A DNA stretch of 64,000 nucleotides from Rhodotorula mucilaginosa (GCA_034406715.1 CP137864.1:868001-932000), one strand, 5' to 3'; counted from the first letter of the stretch, positions 41,719 to 54,428 are shown. The notes: generated by a model not told the origin, from the sequence alone. Made by a program: numbers and translations.

Positions 41719-44700
41719 ATGGCACGTCCTCTCGAGACTGAAGCTGCGTCGGCTGCTGCTGCCGCTGCTCGCGCCAAGCTGGCTGCGGCCCTGCTCGGTA
41801 AGCTAGGTAGTGATCCAAGTAGCTCTCGAGACGCACGGGCTGACGCGCCCTCCGTGCAGGTCACGACCTCTCGACGGACCCGCTCGCGAACCCTTTCCTG
41901 CCGATCCACACTTCGGCCCTCCTGCAGCCCGTACAACACCTCTTGCGCGGTTCCGAACGAGTCGAGGAAGACGCGGATGCTCCTGCTGAGCCTCTGGCAG
42001 TCGAAGGGGAGAATGTTCGGGAATCCGAAGCGATCGAAGACACCGTCTTTGCAGAGGGCGGCATCGAATTCCGCCGACGCCCGAGCTACTCGAATGCAGC
42101 TACGTGGAGCGCTGCCGTCTCGACCAACCCGAGCTTGCGAAACTTGGATCTGACGACGGGCGAGAAAGAGCGACTAGCGGACGAGTGGGGACTGAGCGAA
42201 GCCCTCTCGCGGGCGGCGTCGGTTTCCTCCTCTGCGGCTTCACCAGGCGAGCAGGACGGTTCGAATCAGCCTCTGGAGCGCCGACTCTCGATTGCGAGTG
42301 ATGCTGCGCTCCTCAGCCAGCGCAAGGATGACGACCTGACGGGCTCGGGCGCAAATGAGGACGACCTCGAAATCCTCGAGACTCGCTCCGAGCCCGCCCT
42401 GTCGCGAAGGATGACCATCACCTTCGCCGACGAAGTCCTCGGTAACCTCGAACAGCGCTTACAGGCTGCCGCGACTCGAGCGGCACTCGTCCGCGCGACT
42501 ACGACCGAGCCGGACGACGACGGCTACGTGTCGGACGGGCCTCGACTCAAGATCCTCGAGCGGACGCCGTCGCAGCGGCGCCGAGAACGACGTCCGCACA
42601 GCTCGGCGGTGCTGCAGTCGCTACCGAGCCTCCACACTATTACGTCGGACGACTCGGTGGAGGAATGGACGTCTGGCACCGGCGCCGGCGGCCGGGGCGG
42701 GATTGCGAGTCGCGACTCGCTGTTCCGGGGCGCTCAGGCGACTCGTCGACAGAGCACGGCGACTAGCTCATTTTATTCGGACGGAATGCAACCTCCGAGA
42801 CCGACATCGTCGATTGATCAGTACGGAGTCAGTACACGCCCGCCAACTCGCCTTTCGCTTCTCACGATGCCGGATACGACGTCCTCCCCCACGGGAGATG
42901 GACCGGCAGATCCCTCCCGCTCGCCAGAAAGTACCCGCGATCTACATGGTCGGCCGAAGAGCGCCATGTCGGTCTATACTTCGCGGTTCGATCCGGCGGT
43001 GATGGCTGCTCAGCGCGCCGAGCTCGTCAAAGACCGCCCAAAATTTGTCGACCCCGACGCGGGCAAGCCGCCCCGGGTCGTACTCATGCCGGCGCCGCTC
43101 GCTGGACAGCCTATGCTTCCAGCGCAACCCCCGCGACCAGAGGGACCCGAGCCAATCCCTGACGACGCCGACTGCTCGGTTTTTGAGGATGACCTGGACG
43201 AAGACGAGGAGGAGGTTCCGCCGGGGTTGCAGGAGCCGAAACGACCTGCGGGTGCGCTCTATGGGCGGTCGCTACTCGACGTCATGGCTGAACGGAAGGC
43301 CCTGCTCAAGGGACAGCAGCGGGCTTACGTGCCGGGCAGCGACGGACGGCGGCAGATGTTTGACCTGCACGGGACGAATGCACAGCAGGAGCATCTTGCC
43401 AGTGATGAAGAAGGTGTACCGATGCCGGCTGAAGCGCACGACACCGGCTTTGACGGCATGCTCACGGAGGACGTGCCTCGGCGGCGAACGGGGACAGCGA
43501 GGCCGGCCCTGGTCGACCGCAAAGCCGCCGGTCAATCGATCTTTGGTCCCGATATGCTCTACCAGCGCGAGCTCGCCATGGCGAAAGAGCTCGAAGCGAT
43601 CGAGCGACAGGAGCGCGAGGCGCACGAACAACTCGAGGCGTTGAAGCGGGACGAGGCCGAACAGCGCAAAGTCCGGAACAAGCTGAGAAAGGGAGCTGCG
43701 AAGAAGCGCAAGGGTGCTCCAACTCGGGCGGCGGAAGCTGCGACTGCTGAAGCCGTTGGGGCGGAGGCTGCAGCTCCGACCGAGTGGATCGGACCTCTCG
43801 ATCTCGCTCGGGCAGACGCTCGAGACGACCCGCCCTTGAGACCAGGTGAGAGCGCACTCATGTTTTGTTCGGATATACTGTCGACTTTTACGTCGAGAGA
43901 AAGCTTATCTGGATCGCACCATTGCAGCTCAAACGCAACTCTTTGGAGCCCCCGAGCCGCGACAATCCATCGCGCCTTCCCTTTCGGTGCCACGCATCCT
44001 CGCGAACGGCATCTCGGCATCTACGAGCGACTGGTTCCAAACCGCGGATGATCGCGCCGAGGCTGTACGAGCTGCCTTTGTCGACGAGGATGATGCAGCA
44101 GACGGCTATCAGCCTCGGCCGCTCAGCTCGCTGACGGCGTACGGGGCACGACAAGCCCGCCCACTCCGGCGCGCCTTTTCTTTCGGCTCAGACGACGCAT
44201 CGACGTTTGCGAGAGGCGAGGACGAAGAGGTCCGTCGTCGCTTGACTTTTCTCCCTCCGTTAAGGAACATGCTGACGGTCATGATCGATCGCAGAATGAT
44301 TCCCCCGTCCGAAGACTCCCCCTTCCCGGCGAATCGAGCTCGCTCGGTCACGACGCAGCCAGCGTGGCAGACACTGAGGATGACCGGCCTCTCGGTCACC
44401 GCTTCCTCCTCGGCGACGGCACCGTCGCCCCTCCTGCCGATGTCGACGACGCCGACTCTGAAGACGACGAGCCGCTCGGCAAACGCTTCTCTCGCATGTC
44501 TCTGCCTCATATCACGGCAGGTCCGTTGCTGCAAGGTCCCGCCGAAGACGAGGGCGAGCCCGCCGAGGCAGACGGCATCCGCCTCGTCGACAGCGAGGAC
44601 GGCTCGAACGACGCGCTTCGGCACCGCTTCGCCCACACATCAACTCTGGAAGAGTCGGACGAGGACGAGGACGAGGACGAGAAGCCGCTCGGCGCGCGGT

Positions 44701-45239
44701 TCTCGACGATGATCGCCGATGCTGATGAGGTGCCACTCGCGCTTCATCGGCTCAGCCTCGCGCCACAAACGATGTTTGCCGCCGCCACTGGTATCCCGAC
44801 AGCTACCTTGCGACCGGTCGATGACGACGGAAATTCCGTCGTTACCGACTCGGACGACGCGCCGCTTGGTCTCCGAACTGGCGCCGCCCAGACGGGGCCG
44901 CAGGGCTTTTACCCCAACTGCATGCCCCTCCCGTCGTCGATGATGATGCCCGCGCCGAACATCTATCCCGGAGCTATGTCGTACCCCACCCTGCCCATGC
45001 CACCGTTCTACTCGACGCCGTCGGCGCCGTTCTTCCCCAGCTCGATGCCTCTTGCCCAATTCCCAGTCCATGCTCCGCACCTCGGTCCTCCTCCGCCCGC
45101 ACTCCCGCCGCCGCCGCCGATGCAATTCGCCGTGGCCGAAATGCAGATGCAGGCGGCGCTGCAGACCTCACAAGCTGCGGCGACTTTCGGTGGTGCGGGC
45201 GCCTCGATCGACCGGTGGCGAAAAAGTGTACAACCGTGA
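41719..45239 (+). CDS. Orphan large protein with PLG-x-RF repeats
   Basis: ATG at 41719 (MARPLETEAASAAAAAARAK). Exon 1 ends ..AALLG and joins via gtaagc/cgtgcag to HDLSTDPLANPFLPIHTSAL. A long exon (about 41861-43843) is Ser/Asp/Glu-rich and contains a charged coiled coil (AKELEAIERQEREAHEQLEA) and a Lys/Arg-rich segment (VRNKLRKGAAKKRKGAP). Two further introns follow, near 43845-43892 and 44277-44285 onward. The C-terminal part has a short acidic motif repeated at least four times (EDDRPLGHRF, EDDEPLGKRFS, DEKPLGARFS, SDDAPLGLR) and ends in a Pro/Met-rich tail before DRWRKSVQP. No membrane segment is seen. I do not recognise the family; the coiled coil and repeats suggest a scaffold. Confidence 0.65.
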
Positions 45240-45443
45240 TCCCACAGACACTCGATCCTTTTCCGGACTCTCCTCCCTTGTTGCCATTACTCTTTCTTCT
45301 GCAACTTTGCGTTACATGCCTACGAACTATATGTCGGGTCCAGTTCATCTCGTCACGTGCTGGCTTATCTGAAACTCACCCGACTGCACCACGCGGGCGC
45401 GCCTTTTCTCCGTTCACCACTCCAACCACTCTGATCAGGCGCT

Positions 45444-46820
45444 ATGGTGCGACTCTGCAGCTCGCTGGCTTTGCTGAGCGCATGTGTCCTGCCGCTCGCC
45501 CACGCCGGACCGTTTGAGGTGCTGTCCTCAACAACCGATAGTCTCACTCGCTTCGGACTCCGCAAAGTGCTCCGACTGAACGAGACGCAGATCGATCGCG
45601 TGCTCAAGACTGAGATCACGCCCTTAGAACCGCATCCCTATGCAGGTACGCTCCGCTATCCGTGTATGCCATAGTGCGAGGAGGGCGCTGACTTTTTCCT
45701 CCGAGGTGGGGGAGACGGGCAGTCGACTTGACGGACGACAACTACGAGACGGTTCTCGCGACGGGGACGACGGACAACCCTTTCGCACCGACGTTGCCAC
45801 ATGACGATATCTGGGTCATCACCGTCTTTGGCCCCGATCCGTCAGTCCAGTTCGCCTTGAAGAAAAGAGCATTCCGGTGCGGTTGAATCGAACTGACAGT
45901 CTCGTTTTCTACGCGTGCAGAGTTTCCAAACCTTTCTTGGAGGCCATGAACAACGTGTCCCTCCGACACTCGCACCAAGCCGGAGGATCCCTGCCGGCCA
46001 AGATGCACTTTGCCCGACTCAACTACGCCAGCGAGACGGTGCTGCCGACTCGCCTTTGGGTCTGGAGGTGAGCACTTGACTTCTGTACGTCAAGGTAAAA
46101 TGCACTCGGTACTGACTGGCTCGCCGCTAGGACGCCGACGATCGTGATTGGCACGAATCGCATGCAAACGATCCGGTTCCTCAAGCCCGGTCATGTCATG
46201 CCGCAAGAAGAGTCGCTTGTCGAAGTTTTCAGCAAACCCCACCTCTGGCAGCAGCTGCCCCCCTGGTCGGGAGTTCTGGCTCCCGGCGGCCGACTGTGAG
46301 TCCTTCTCCACCGGCGCCGCCCGCCACTCCGTAAGGAGAAAAGGCACCTTTTCCGGGTCTGACCTTGCCCGTCCTTGAACTTTGCTACAGCGAACCGCAA
46401 CTCGCGCGCGCCTCCAAGATTTGGGCCAAGATCCATAGCACGTCCGCCAAGTTGCCGAGTTTCGTCCTCCTTGCCCTGTCCGGCTTCATCATGAATTTCG
46501 TCGTTGCATGGGTGCGTGCTTTGCTGCTCGCTCGTGATTTCCATCCCGCGCTTACTCGTGCGACAGAACGCTAACTCGCTATTCCCGGAAAGCAGTTCCA
46601 CAAGGACGATGCCAAGCTCCAGGCAAGATTCAGTGCCCGGAAGGCTGCTTCGGCAATGGAGGCAGAAGGACCCGCGTGAGTGGTCGTTTTCGCCTGGAGC
46701 AGGTGTGGAAACTGTCCCGACTCACAAAGGGGCGACAGCAGTGCCTCCAACCAGCCGACCGCCGTCAAAGCCAAGACGACTGCCACGCCAACGAAAAAGA
46801 GCGCGACGAAGCGCAAGTGA
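45444..46820 (+). CDS. Secretory-pathway thioredoxin-like membrane protein without CxxC
   Basis: ATG at 45444 gives a clear signal peptide (MVRLCSSLALLSACVLPLAH, likely cut after AHA). The lumenal part resembles a thioredoxin-type fold: DDIWVITVFGPDP, then SKPFLEAMNNVSLRH, HFARLNYASETVLPTRLWVW, then RTPTIVIGTN and TIRFLKPG. No CxxC redox pair is present. A Pro-rich linker and a single membrane helix (LPSFVLLALSGFIMNFVVAW) precede a short charged tail rich in Lys/Thr (TPTKKSATKRK). This layout is that of a type I ER membrane protein with a non-catalytic thioredoxin domain, loosely like OST3/6 or TMX proteins, but the match is structural by eye only. About five introns interrupt it. Stop at 46818-46820. 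Confidence 0.6.
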
Positions 46821-47106
46821 TCCACGTCTGGGCCGAGGAGGGTAATCGTCGGGGGTACAGGAAAGGGGCATCGAATTATTGGGTTAATGTAGCAATTCAC
46901 TCGCAAGCGCCTTGCAAACTATAATCATTCACCGAAGAAATGTTTTCTGCGTCTCCGAGAGCGGCCGCCGAGATCCGCGTGACAGTCTCCTCGACTCTAC
47001 TTTGCTCTCCTTTGACCGTCACCGAGTGCTCTGCTTGCTTTTGTACAACTGCGTTGGACCTACGAGTGCCCTCTGCACGTCTCCCCCGAGGTAGAACGGC
47101 ACAAAG

Positions 47107-50100
47107 ATGGCGAGTTGGGTCGCAAAGGTACGTCGAACGAGTTGGACCCATCTGCAGCGACGGCGAGCTGACGGCGAGCGAGGGCGCGTGCACAGGCTGT
47201 CCAGTACTACAAGGACATCAACCCTGCGACCCTCACCGGCGCGATCGATGTCATTGTCGTCGAGCGCCCCACCGAGTCGGGTCAGGGCGTCGAACTCGCT
47301 TGCTCGCCCTTTCACGTCCGATTCGGCAAGCTGAGCGTGCTCAGGCCAGTCGACAAGAAGGTGAGCAAGCTCTCTCCGTGCCCAGCGCGGTCCCTGACTC
47401 GCTCGATGCCTCCCTCCCTGACCCGACCTATTTCCGGCGCAGGTGCGGATCACCGTCAACGATGAGCGCATCCCGTTTCACATGAAGGTCGGCGAGACGG
47501 GAGAGGCCTTTTTCGTCTTTGAGACCGAAGACGATGTCCCGGCAGATATGCAGACCAGTCCGCTTGCGGGCCCGCTCTCGGACGACGGACGCAGTGATGC
47601 AGGCGTGGGTTTCGTCTTCTTCGCAGTCTCGTCAGGGGATCACCGATTGACCTCCTCGCGCGCTATAGGAACCCGAACCGCTCGACTTGGATGCGCCAGC
47701 CATGGACGTGGACAAGGATGAAGAGGATGCGGCGATCGAGGGGCTCCCGCGGGAACAGGATGCCGACGAGGACGGTAAGATCCGCGTTTGCTGTTCGTCC
47801 ACAAAGAAATCTCGAGGCTGAACGTCTCCGGTTGTCCCGCAGCTCCAAAGACGCCGTTTCCTTCAGAAGCGGTCCCTGCCAGCCCCCCTCCGTCAACATC
47901 GTTCGCCAACGCCTCGCCGACTGCCACCTTGCGTTCCTTCCCAAGCCCTCCGTTCGCCGCCGGAGCGGCTGCTTCACCTCGAGCTCGTTCCGAATCGCCC
48001 ACGCCGCTCGAGTCGTCAAAGACTGAGGCGAGCGGTGCCTTCGCCGCGCCGAAGCGCGAGACAGTGTTGGGTCGGCACGTGCCATCCCCTGTTTCGAACG
48101 CGGCCGCTCAACTGGCCGCGACGGGGGCCGCCGCGTTACGAAAGCCGGCGCAAGAGATACACGATGCAAGGCTCAAACACAAGTTCCGAGACGATGCTAG
48201 CAGCTCTCGGCAGTCTCGCGCAGGGTCGGAACACAACCTCAACGGCGACGGTGCCGACTTTGGTCAACCAGACGACGACCTTCGCAACAGGCTCGCGGGT
48301 ACATCACTTGACGACACTCAGGAGACGGGCGACGCTGTCATCGAGGCCGCTCGGAGAAAGAACGCCGACCTCAAGACAGTTCTCGGCGGAAAGGACGGGA
48401 TCGGAAACGCCGTCGCTGCTGATGGAACCATCGCGCGCGACAAGAGCTTTTCTCTCGAGCACTATCCCACCGGAGAACTCCACCTCGATGCCGATCAGAT
48501 CTTGCGGGATGCACGGGGCGACCACGGCAATGCGGCCCCCGAAGATACCGGCGGGCTCATGCTGGACATGAGTGGTTACAAGGTCGAAGACGAGAAGGAC
48601 GAGATCAAAGCCAAGTCGAAGCGGGCAGAGCAGGAGCTCGAGGGCGAAGTGTCGCGGATGGGAATCGACGACAGTACGTCCCCGACCAAGCGCTTCGGCC
48701 GGACAGTTCTTGACCGTTCCGACTGACAAGGACTTTGCCCTGGCTTGCAGAGGCAGAGAAGGAGATTATTGCATTCACGCAAGCACTCCTGCAATCGACA
48801 GACCCGACAACTCTCGGCAGCTTCTTTGACGGGACGGACGAGCTGTCTCGCGCTGCAACGCCGATTCCTGCGCTCGACCTCGCCGACGCCGCTCAAGAAC
48901 CCGCCTCCGACAACCGTCGTCATTCTCGAGCCGAGTCTATGCGGAGCGAGCGTGCAACTTCGCCCGGACGGCCAGTCTCGATCTCCGACTTGCAGTCCCT
49001 CCATGCCGAGGCGGAAGGAACTCCCGCGCCGGACGATGGCGTCTACCAAGCGACGCCGATGCAGTTCTCGCTCAAATCTGGAGGTACTGTCTTTGTCTTT
49101 GAACTCAGCTTGTGTGGCAGCGAAGGCCTGGAGCACCTTGACAAGGTAAGACTTCCACCGCCATGAATCTTGACACGCCGCGGTCTCGGAAGCTGACCCC
49201 CTTTCTTACCTGCCATGGTCCAGGCCGCCGCCGAACGACTTTTTAGCGACCACCAGATCACCTTCAGAAACTTCATCGAGCAAGAGGGCATTCCTGAGAA
49301 CCCAGACCTCGTCGTCAAGTTCGCCGGTCGCTACCTGACTTGGGACAACGCTTCGCCCGTGCTCGCTTCCCTCGCGGTCTACCGCAAATCGCTCGTCGCT
49401 CATCCCGAACATCACAAGCATTTGCGCCGCGACGAGGGACCGGGAGAGTCTGTCAAGACGCATCGCCGAGGTTGGAGCCTGTGGTGGAGCCGAGGTCGGT
49501 CAGCTCCGCCGCCCGATGTCGCTTCAACTTCGAGCATGCCGACCGAGGACACGAGCTCGGTGGCGACTCCGCCGACGAGTGTACCGGCTTCGCCGCGGTC
49601 TCTTTCGGACGACGACAGCGTTGAACCTCCTGCCCAGGCGGAGGATGGGGAGGAAGGGGACGAGTTTCCCCACGAGGATCACACGAAGCATTACGCAAAG
49701 ACTCTGCGACTCACTTCGGACCAGCTGGTGCGCTGCGGTGGTGACTTTTGTGTGTTTATCCGTCGACGGTCTAACTGACCCCTTTCCCTGCCTGCGCGCT
49801 GGCAGAAAGCGCTGGGCTTGAAGAAGGGGATGAACACCATCTCGTTCTCGGTTCGCTCGTCCTACTCCGGCTATGCGACATGCACCTCGCGCATCTTCCT
49901 CTGGGAGTCCGATTTCCAGGTCGTCATTTCGGACATCGACGGTACCATCACCAAGTGAGTCTCCGCGTTCACGCCTCACTGTGTGTTTGTGGTGAGATCA
50001 GGTTGATCGACTCAATCCTTTGACCAGGTCCGATGCGCTTGGACACGTCTTCACCATGATCGGACGCGACTGGACTCATCTCGGCGTCGCGAAGCTGTAC

Positions 50101-51273
50101 ACCGACATCAGCCGGAACGGCTACAAGGTCATGTACCTGACTTCACGCGCCATCGGCCAAGCCGACACGACTCGCGAGTACCTCAAGGGCATCAAGCAGA
50201 ACGGCTACCAGCTGCCCGAAGGCCCCGTCATCATGAGTCCCGACCGTCTCATGACCTCTTTGCATCGGTGCGCGACGAATTGGGGCTAGCGATTGAAGTT
50301 CCCGTTCGCTGATCCGCTCTTCCGGTATGCAGCGAGGTCATCATGCGGAAACCCGAAGTCTTCAAGATGGCCTGTCTGCGCGACATCTCTCGCCTCTTTG
50401 GCGAACGCTCGCCTTTCTATGCCGGCTTCGGCAATCGGATCACGGACGCGCTCTCGTACCGCAGCGTCGACATTCCGTCTTCGCGCATCTTCACCATTGA
50501 TTCGAACGGCGAAGTCAAGATGGAGCTGCTCGAGCTGGCGGGCTACAAGTCGTCCTACATCCACATGACGGATCTCGTCGATCAGATGTTCCCGCCCATC
50601 ACGCGCAAGATTGTACCGGACTTTAGCGATTTCAACTACTGGCGTGCGCCTCTGCCGGCGATCGACCTCGACATCCCCGAACTTGCGCCGCCGTCCCCCG
50701 CTCTGTCCGCCCGCTCAGACCAATCCTCGAGCAGGTTATCGCTCGGCCGACTCGGCAACCTCGCCAGCAGCCTGTCTCGCCGCGGCTCTCGAAGTGCGCT
50801 GACGGACGCATCGCCGACGGGCCGAACTGGTCGCAGCGGGACGCCAACGAGTCCTCTCCTTCAAGCTACCGTCCCCGAAGAGACCTACGACCTCGAGAAC
50901 GGCTTGGTCCAGGAGGACGACGAGTACGAAGAGGACGACTACGATGTCAACCGTAGTCGGAGCTCGTCGATGCCTGGCAGCATGCCAAACGAGAGCGACT
51001 TTGAGCGGTACCGCGCGATCGCGGCCGGTCGGGGCCAGCACGAACAAACGACCCCGGCCGAGGAGTACAAGCGCAAAGTGCGTGGCGACGGTCATGGCGA
51101 GGAGGACGAGTACGACGAGGAGGAGGAAGCGCCGGCAGACGACGATGAGCTCGGCGCCGACGAATTTGGCGATCAGCTCGACTTTTCGAGCGTGCCGGTA
51201 CGTCCTTTCGATTCCCTCTGAATCTCGAAATGAGCCTTTGCTCATCCTTTACTTCCTCCCACAGTACCTGTAA
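47107..51273 (+). CDS. PAH1: Phosphatidate phosphatase, lipin/PAH1
   Basis: Mg-dependent enzyme making diacylglycerol from phosphatidate, the branch point between membrane lipid and triacylglycerol synthesis. It moves between cytosol and ER/nuclear membrane under phosphorylation control. ATG at 47107 ([20 protein letters not shown]) opens the N-LIP domain, including [11 protein letters not shown] and [11 protein letters not shown] long Ser/Asp-rich middle follows. The C-LIP HAD-type catalytic site is intact: [18 protein letters not shown] (DxDxT motif), then [20 protein letters not shown] and [18 protein letters not shown]. The acidic C-terminus ends through a last intron (gtacgt..cccacag) in an exon coding only Tyr-Leu before TAA 51271-51273. 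This is a central gene for an oleaginous lineage. Confidence 0.95.
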
Positions 51274-51412
51274 ATTGGACCCGCAAGCCTCTTGGAACCC
51301 TTGTTGCAATAACGTACTTCTCCTTGTCCCGGTCTTTTGCGAAAAGTTGCTTGCAAGAGGATGCGAGAGAGAAACTACAGGACTAGGTACAGAATCTGTG
51401 CATAGGGGAAGA

Positions 51413-54186
51413 TCAGAACCCGGCAGCGCGCTTCTTTGGCTTCGCGTGCTCGGGGGCAGGCGCTGCCTCTGCCTCTGGTGCGCCAGATTCCGCCGCCGCC
51501 GCCGCCACCACCGACTCTTCTTCCGCCGTGTGGTCAATCTCGAACAGATGCTTCTGTGAGCGCGAATAATAGCGGGCCGGTTCGCCCGAGGTGACGACCG
51601 CTTCGGTGATCAAGACATAGCGAATGCTCTGCCGCGCGTTATGAGATTCGTCAGTCGCTTCGTCTCGTTTGCAGGTCTCACGAGAGAGAGAGACCGCTTA
51701 CAGATTGCGGGGCCTCGTACATCGAGTCGAGCAGCACATTCTCCATGATCCGGCGCAGTCCGCGAGCGCCCGTTTGCTTCTTAACTGCCTGCGCCGCGAC
51801 CGCCTTGAGGGCCAAAGACGTAAAGCTGCCGCGGGCGAAAGCGGGGCGGTAAGTACCTCCGCGGTAGCACAGGGCGAAACTCTGTAGAGAGAGAGGGAGA
51901 GAGAAGAAGCTCACAGCAAGTGAACGCCGCTCGCAGCGAACAAGTCAGTGTATTGCTGGACGAGCGAGAACTTTGGTTCCTTCAGGATGCGAATCAGGTC
52001 GCCTTCCGAGAGCGCTTTCAAGGCGGCCGTGATCGGAATTCGTCCAATGAACCTGGCACGCAGATTCTCGAATCTGGTCAGTTCACCGCGCGAAGTTTCG
52101 TTCTCTCAGAGAGCGGAGTCGGATACCCGCAGAACTCACTCGGGGATCAGACCAAATTGGACGAGGTCTTGCGGTTCGACCTGCTCGAGCAGCGGACTCA
52201 AATCCTGCGGTGGAGAGTCCACTTGCCCTGCGCGGCTGACGGTCGGTGCGCTACGTGTCGGTTGCGCAACCGGGGGAAGAAGGGTAGTCGCGCTCGCGGC
52301 GCCCGTGGAGGGTTCAGAAGCGGGAGCTGCTGGTGCGGGCGCGATCCGACTCGTAAAGCCGATCGAGCCTTTCGATAATCGAGCCTGTACAATCTTGTCC
52401 AGTCCGACGCTACCGCGAGTTCCGACCGATCAGCTCGGGTACGACCTCCGATGCCTGCACGCGGGCCGAGATGCAGAAAGGGACTCACAAAGCTCCAGCG
52501 CAGATGAAGAGGATGTTGGTCGTGTCGACCATTGCAGGTTCTCGAGCTGTAGACAAGCATAGAAGTGAGCTTACTGAACACTTCTCACGACACACAATCC
52601 GACTGACACGGGCCCCTTCGGCCAAACCCGCCAAACATGGAGGCCGCGCCACCGCCGCTACCGCCAGAGTAGCCGTGCTCGCTGACGTTGACCGTTGTTC
52701 CTACATTGTCAACAAAGGTCCAGGCTCAGTGGGCATGACAGAACAGGACAGAGCAGAAAACGCTGGTGCGGAGAGCTGACCTTCAAGCATCTTGAGCAAA
52801 GCCTGCTGCACGCCCGTGCCCCCGATATCGCGCGTCGTCCCACTCGTCGCGGCAATCTTGTCGACCTCGTCAATGAAGACAATCCCCCTCGCCGCCTTTT
52901 CGAGGTCTCCGTCTGCCGCTTCCGCCAGCCGAGCGATACACTCCTCGACGTCGCCGCCGACGTAGCCCGCGGCGGTCCAACTCGCGGCGTCGACGCTCAC
53001 GAACGGGACTTCGAGCTGGCGCGCGAGCGTCCGCGCGAGGAGAGACTTGCCCGTCCCGGTCGGTCCGAGCAAGAGGATGTTGCTCTTCTCGAACAATGGT
53101 TCGACGACCTTGTGGTTGGCACGGGCAGCGGCGGCCGCCGGCTCGCCGACACGCTGGCCCAAGAAATCGGACAGGATGGCGCTGACTTCGGCTCGTTCGT
53201 CGGTGTCGGCGGCGGAGGAGGAGGGCGTCGTTACCGAGTCGGACGTGTCAAAGATGGAAATTTCGGGCGACGATTCGGGGTCGTCCTTGCGCGTTTTGAC
53301 GAGGGCGAGCTTGCCCGACGGGGTGCGGTAGAAGCGTTCCTCGAGCTGGGCGTCGTCTGACCTCGACACCTTCTGGCTGTCAGAACCCTTCGGATCTTTG
53401 GCGGTCTTTTCCGATGCTGCGGCCACCGAGTCGGCACTGGGCTTTTCTCGTCCTTCTGACTCCTCCGCCGCCGCTGCTGCCGCCGCCGCGTCCGCCTGTT
53501 TCTGTACCGCACTCTTGCGTTTCCTGGTCGGTTTCAGATCCGCCGCGTGACGATGCTGCGGTTTGCCGCCGAGAGCGCCAGTGGCCCACTCGGGGAGGTT
53601 TGCCAAGCGCGCCAAATGGAGGTCGACCAACTTGCGCTCGTCGGCGGTCGGTTCGACTTGGGTCCAGCCGACTGTGAAGCTCTGCGGCAGCCCTGGTGGT
53701 GGCGCTGAGGCGGACTTGCTCGACGAGGCAGGCCGACTTGATGAGCGAGTGGCGTCCGAGGCCGGTGCGGTCTCGTCTCCTGCGCTCGAGGGTAACCGCG
53801 CATAATGGTTGTAGACGCTGGGTGGGAGGGGTTGTCAACTACCGTTACTTGCTGTGCAAAGGAGTCGGGAGTGCTCACGCGACTGCGAGGACTCGCTTTG
53901 CCCTGTTCTGTCCGACGACGTACTCGTCGAGGTGCGCGACGAGCTGGCGCGGGTTCCGCCTCGCTGTCGCTGCAGTCGCGGTCGGTGCCTTGCTGACAGT
54001 CGGCGTGGTTGTCCCTCCCGCGGGCCCCGCTGGGTGGAAGAGCTGTACGACTGGGCCGTAGAGGTGGTGCCTCGGACCTCCTCTCGGCGGGTTGGACCGG
54101 GATGTGCGCCCGAGGGAGCGGATCGTAGCTGGTGCGGCGACGTGCCTGGCTGCTGTTCTGTTCGCTGATATTCTCGCTGCCAGCAT
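51413..54186 (-). CDS. MCX1: Mitochondrial ClpX-type AAA+ unfoldase
   Basis: Matrix unfoldase. ATG at 54186 ([20 protein letters not shown]), an Arg/Ala-rich presequence. [20 protein letters not shown] is the ClpX box leading to the first intron. A long Ala/Lys-rich insert lies between VHNHYARL and the ATPase core. Walker A is [20 protein letters not shown], the GYVG pore loop is [16 protein letters not shown], Walker [14 protein letters not shown]. Downstream, [13 protein letters not shown] contains the IGF tripeptide that docks ClpP, followed by [17 protein letters not shown], then [16 protein letters not shown]. There is no Cys4 zinc domain at the N-terminus, as in other fungal mitochondrial ClpX. 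The end is Ala/Glu-rich ([19 protein letters not shown]). It converges with PAH1, 139 bp away. Confidence 0.92.
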
Positions 54187-54428
54187 CGCGTGTCTGCGTG
54201 TGCTATAGCCAAAGTGAGTCTCGACTCGGGAGGTGGGGCCGCACTCGGATAGCGATTTGTAATCTGCATTACAAATACATTACAATTCCCCCTTGACTCT
54301 TCGGCACCGCTCGCTCGTACACCTTACAGCCCACTCGTGCGACTCGGACCATACACAGGCCACACAGGAACGACCAGGAAGCAAGCGACGCCCTCTCCTC
54401 CGCAGCGCCTTGCGTGTCCCCGACTAGC
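54187..54428. promoter_or_regulatory. Divergent promoter of MCX1 and a membrane-protein gene, with a palindrome
   Basis: This 242-bp region contains a perfect 9-bp inverted repeat, ATTTGTAAT at 54255-54263 and ATTACAAAT at 54268-54276, separated by CTGC. A third ATTACAATT half-site follows at about 54280-54287. It lies 70-100 bases upstream of the MCX1 ATG and stands out as AT-rich in GC-rich DNA. Confidence 0.55.
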
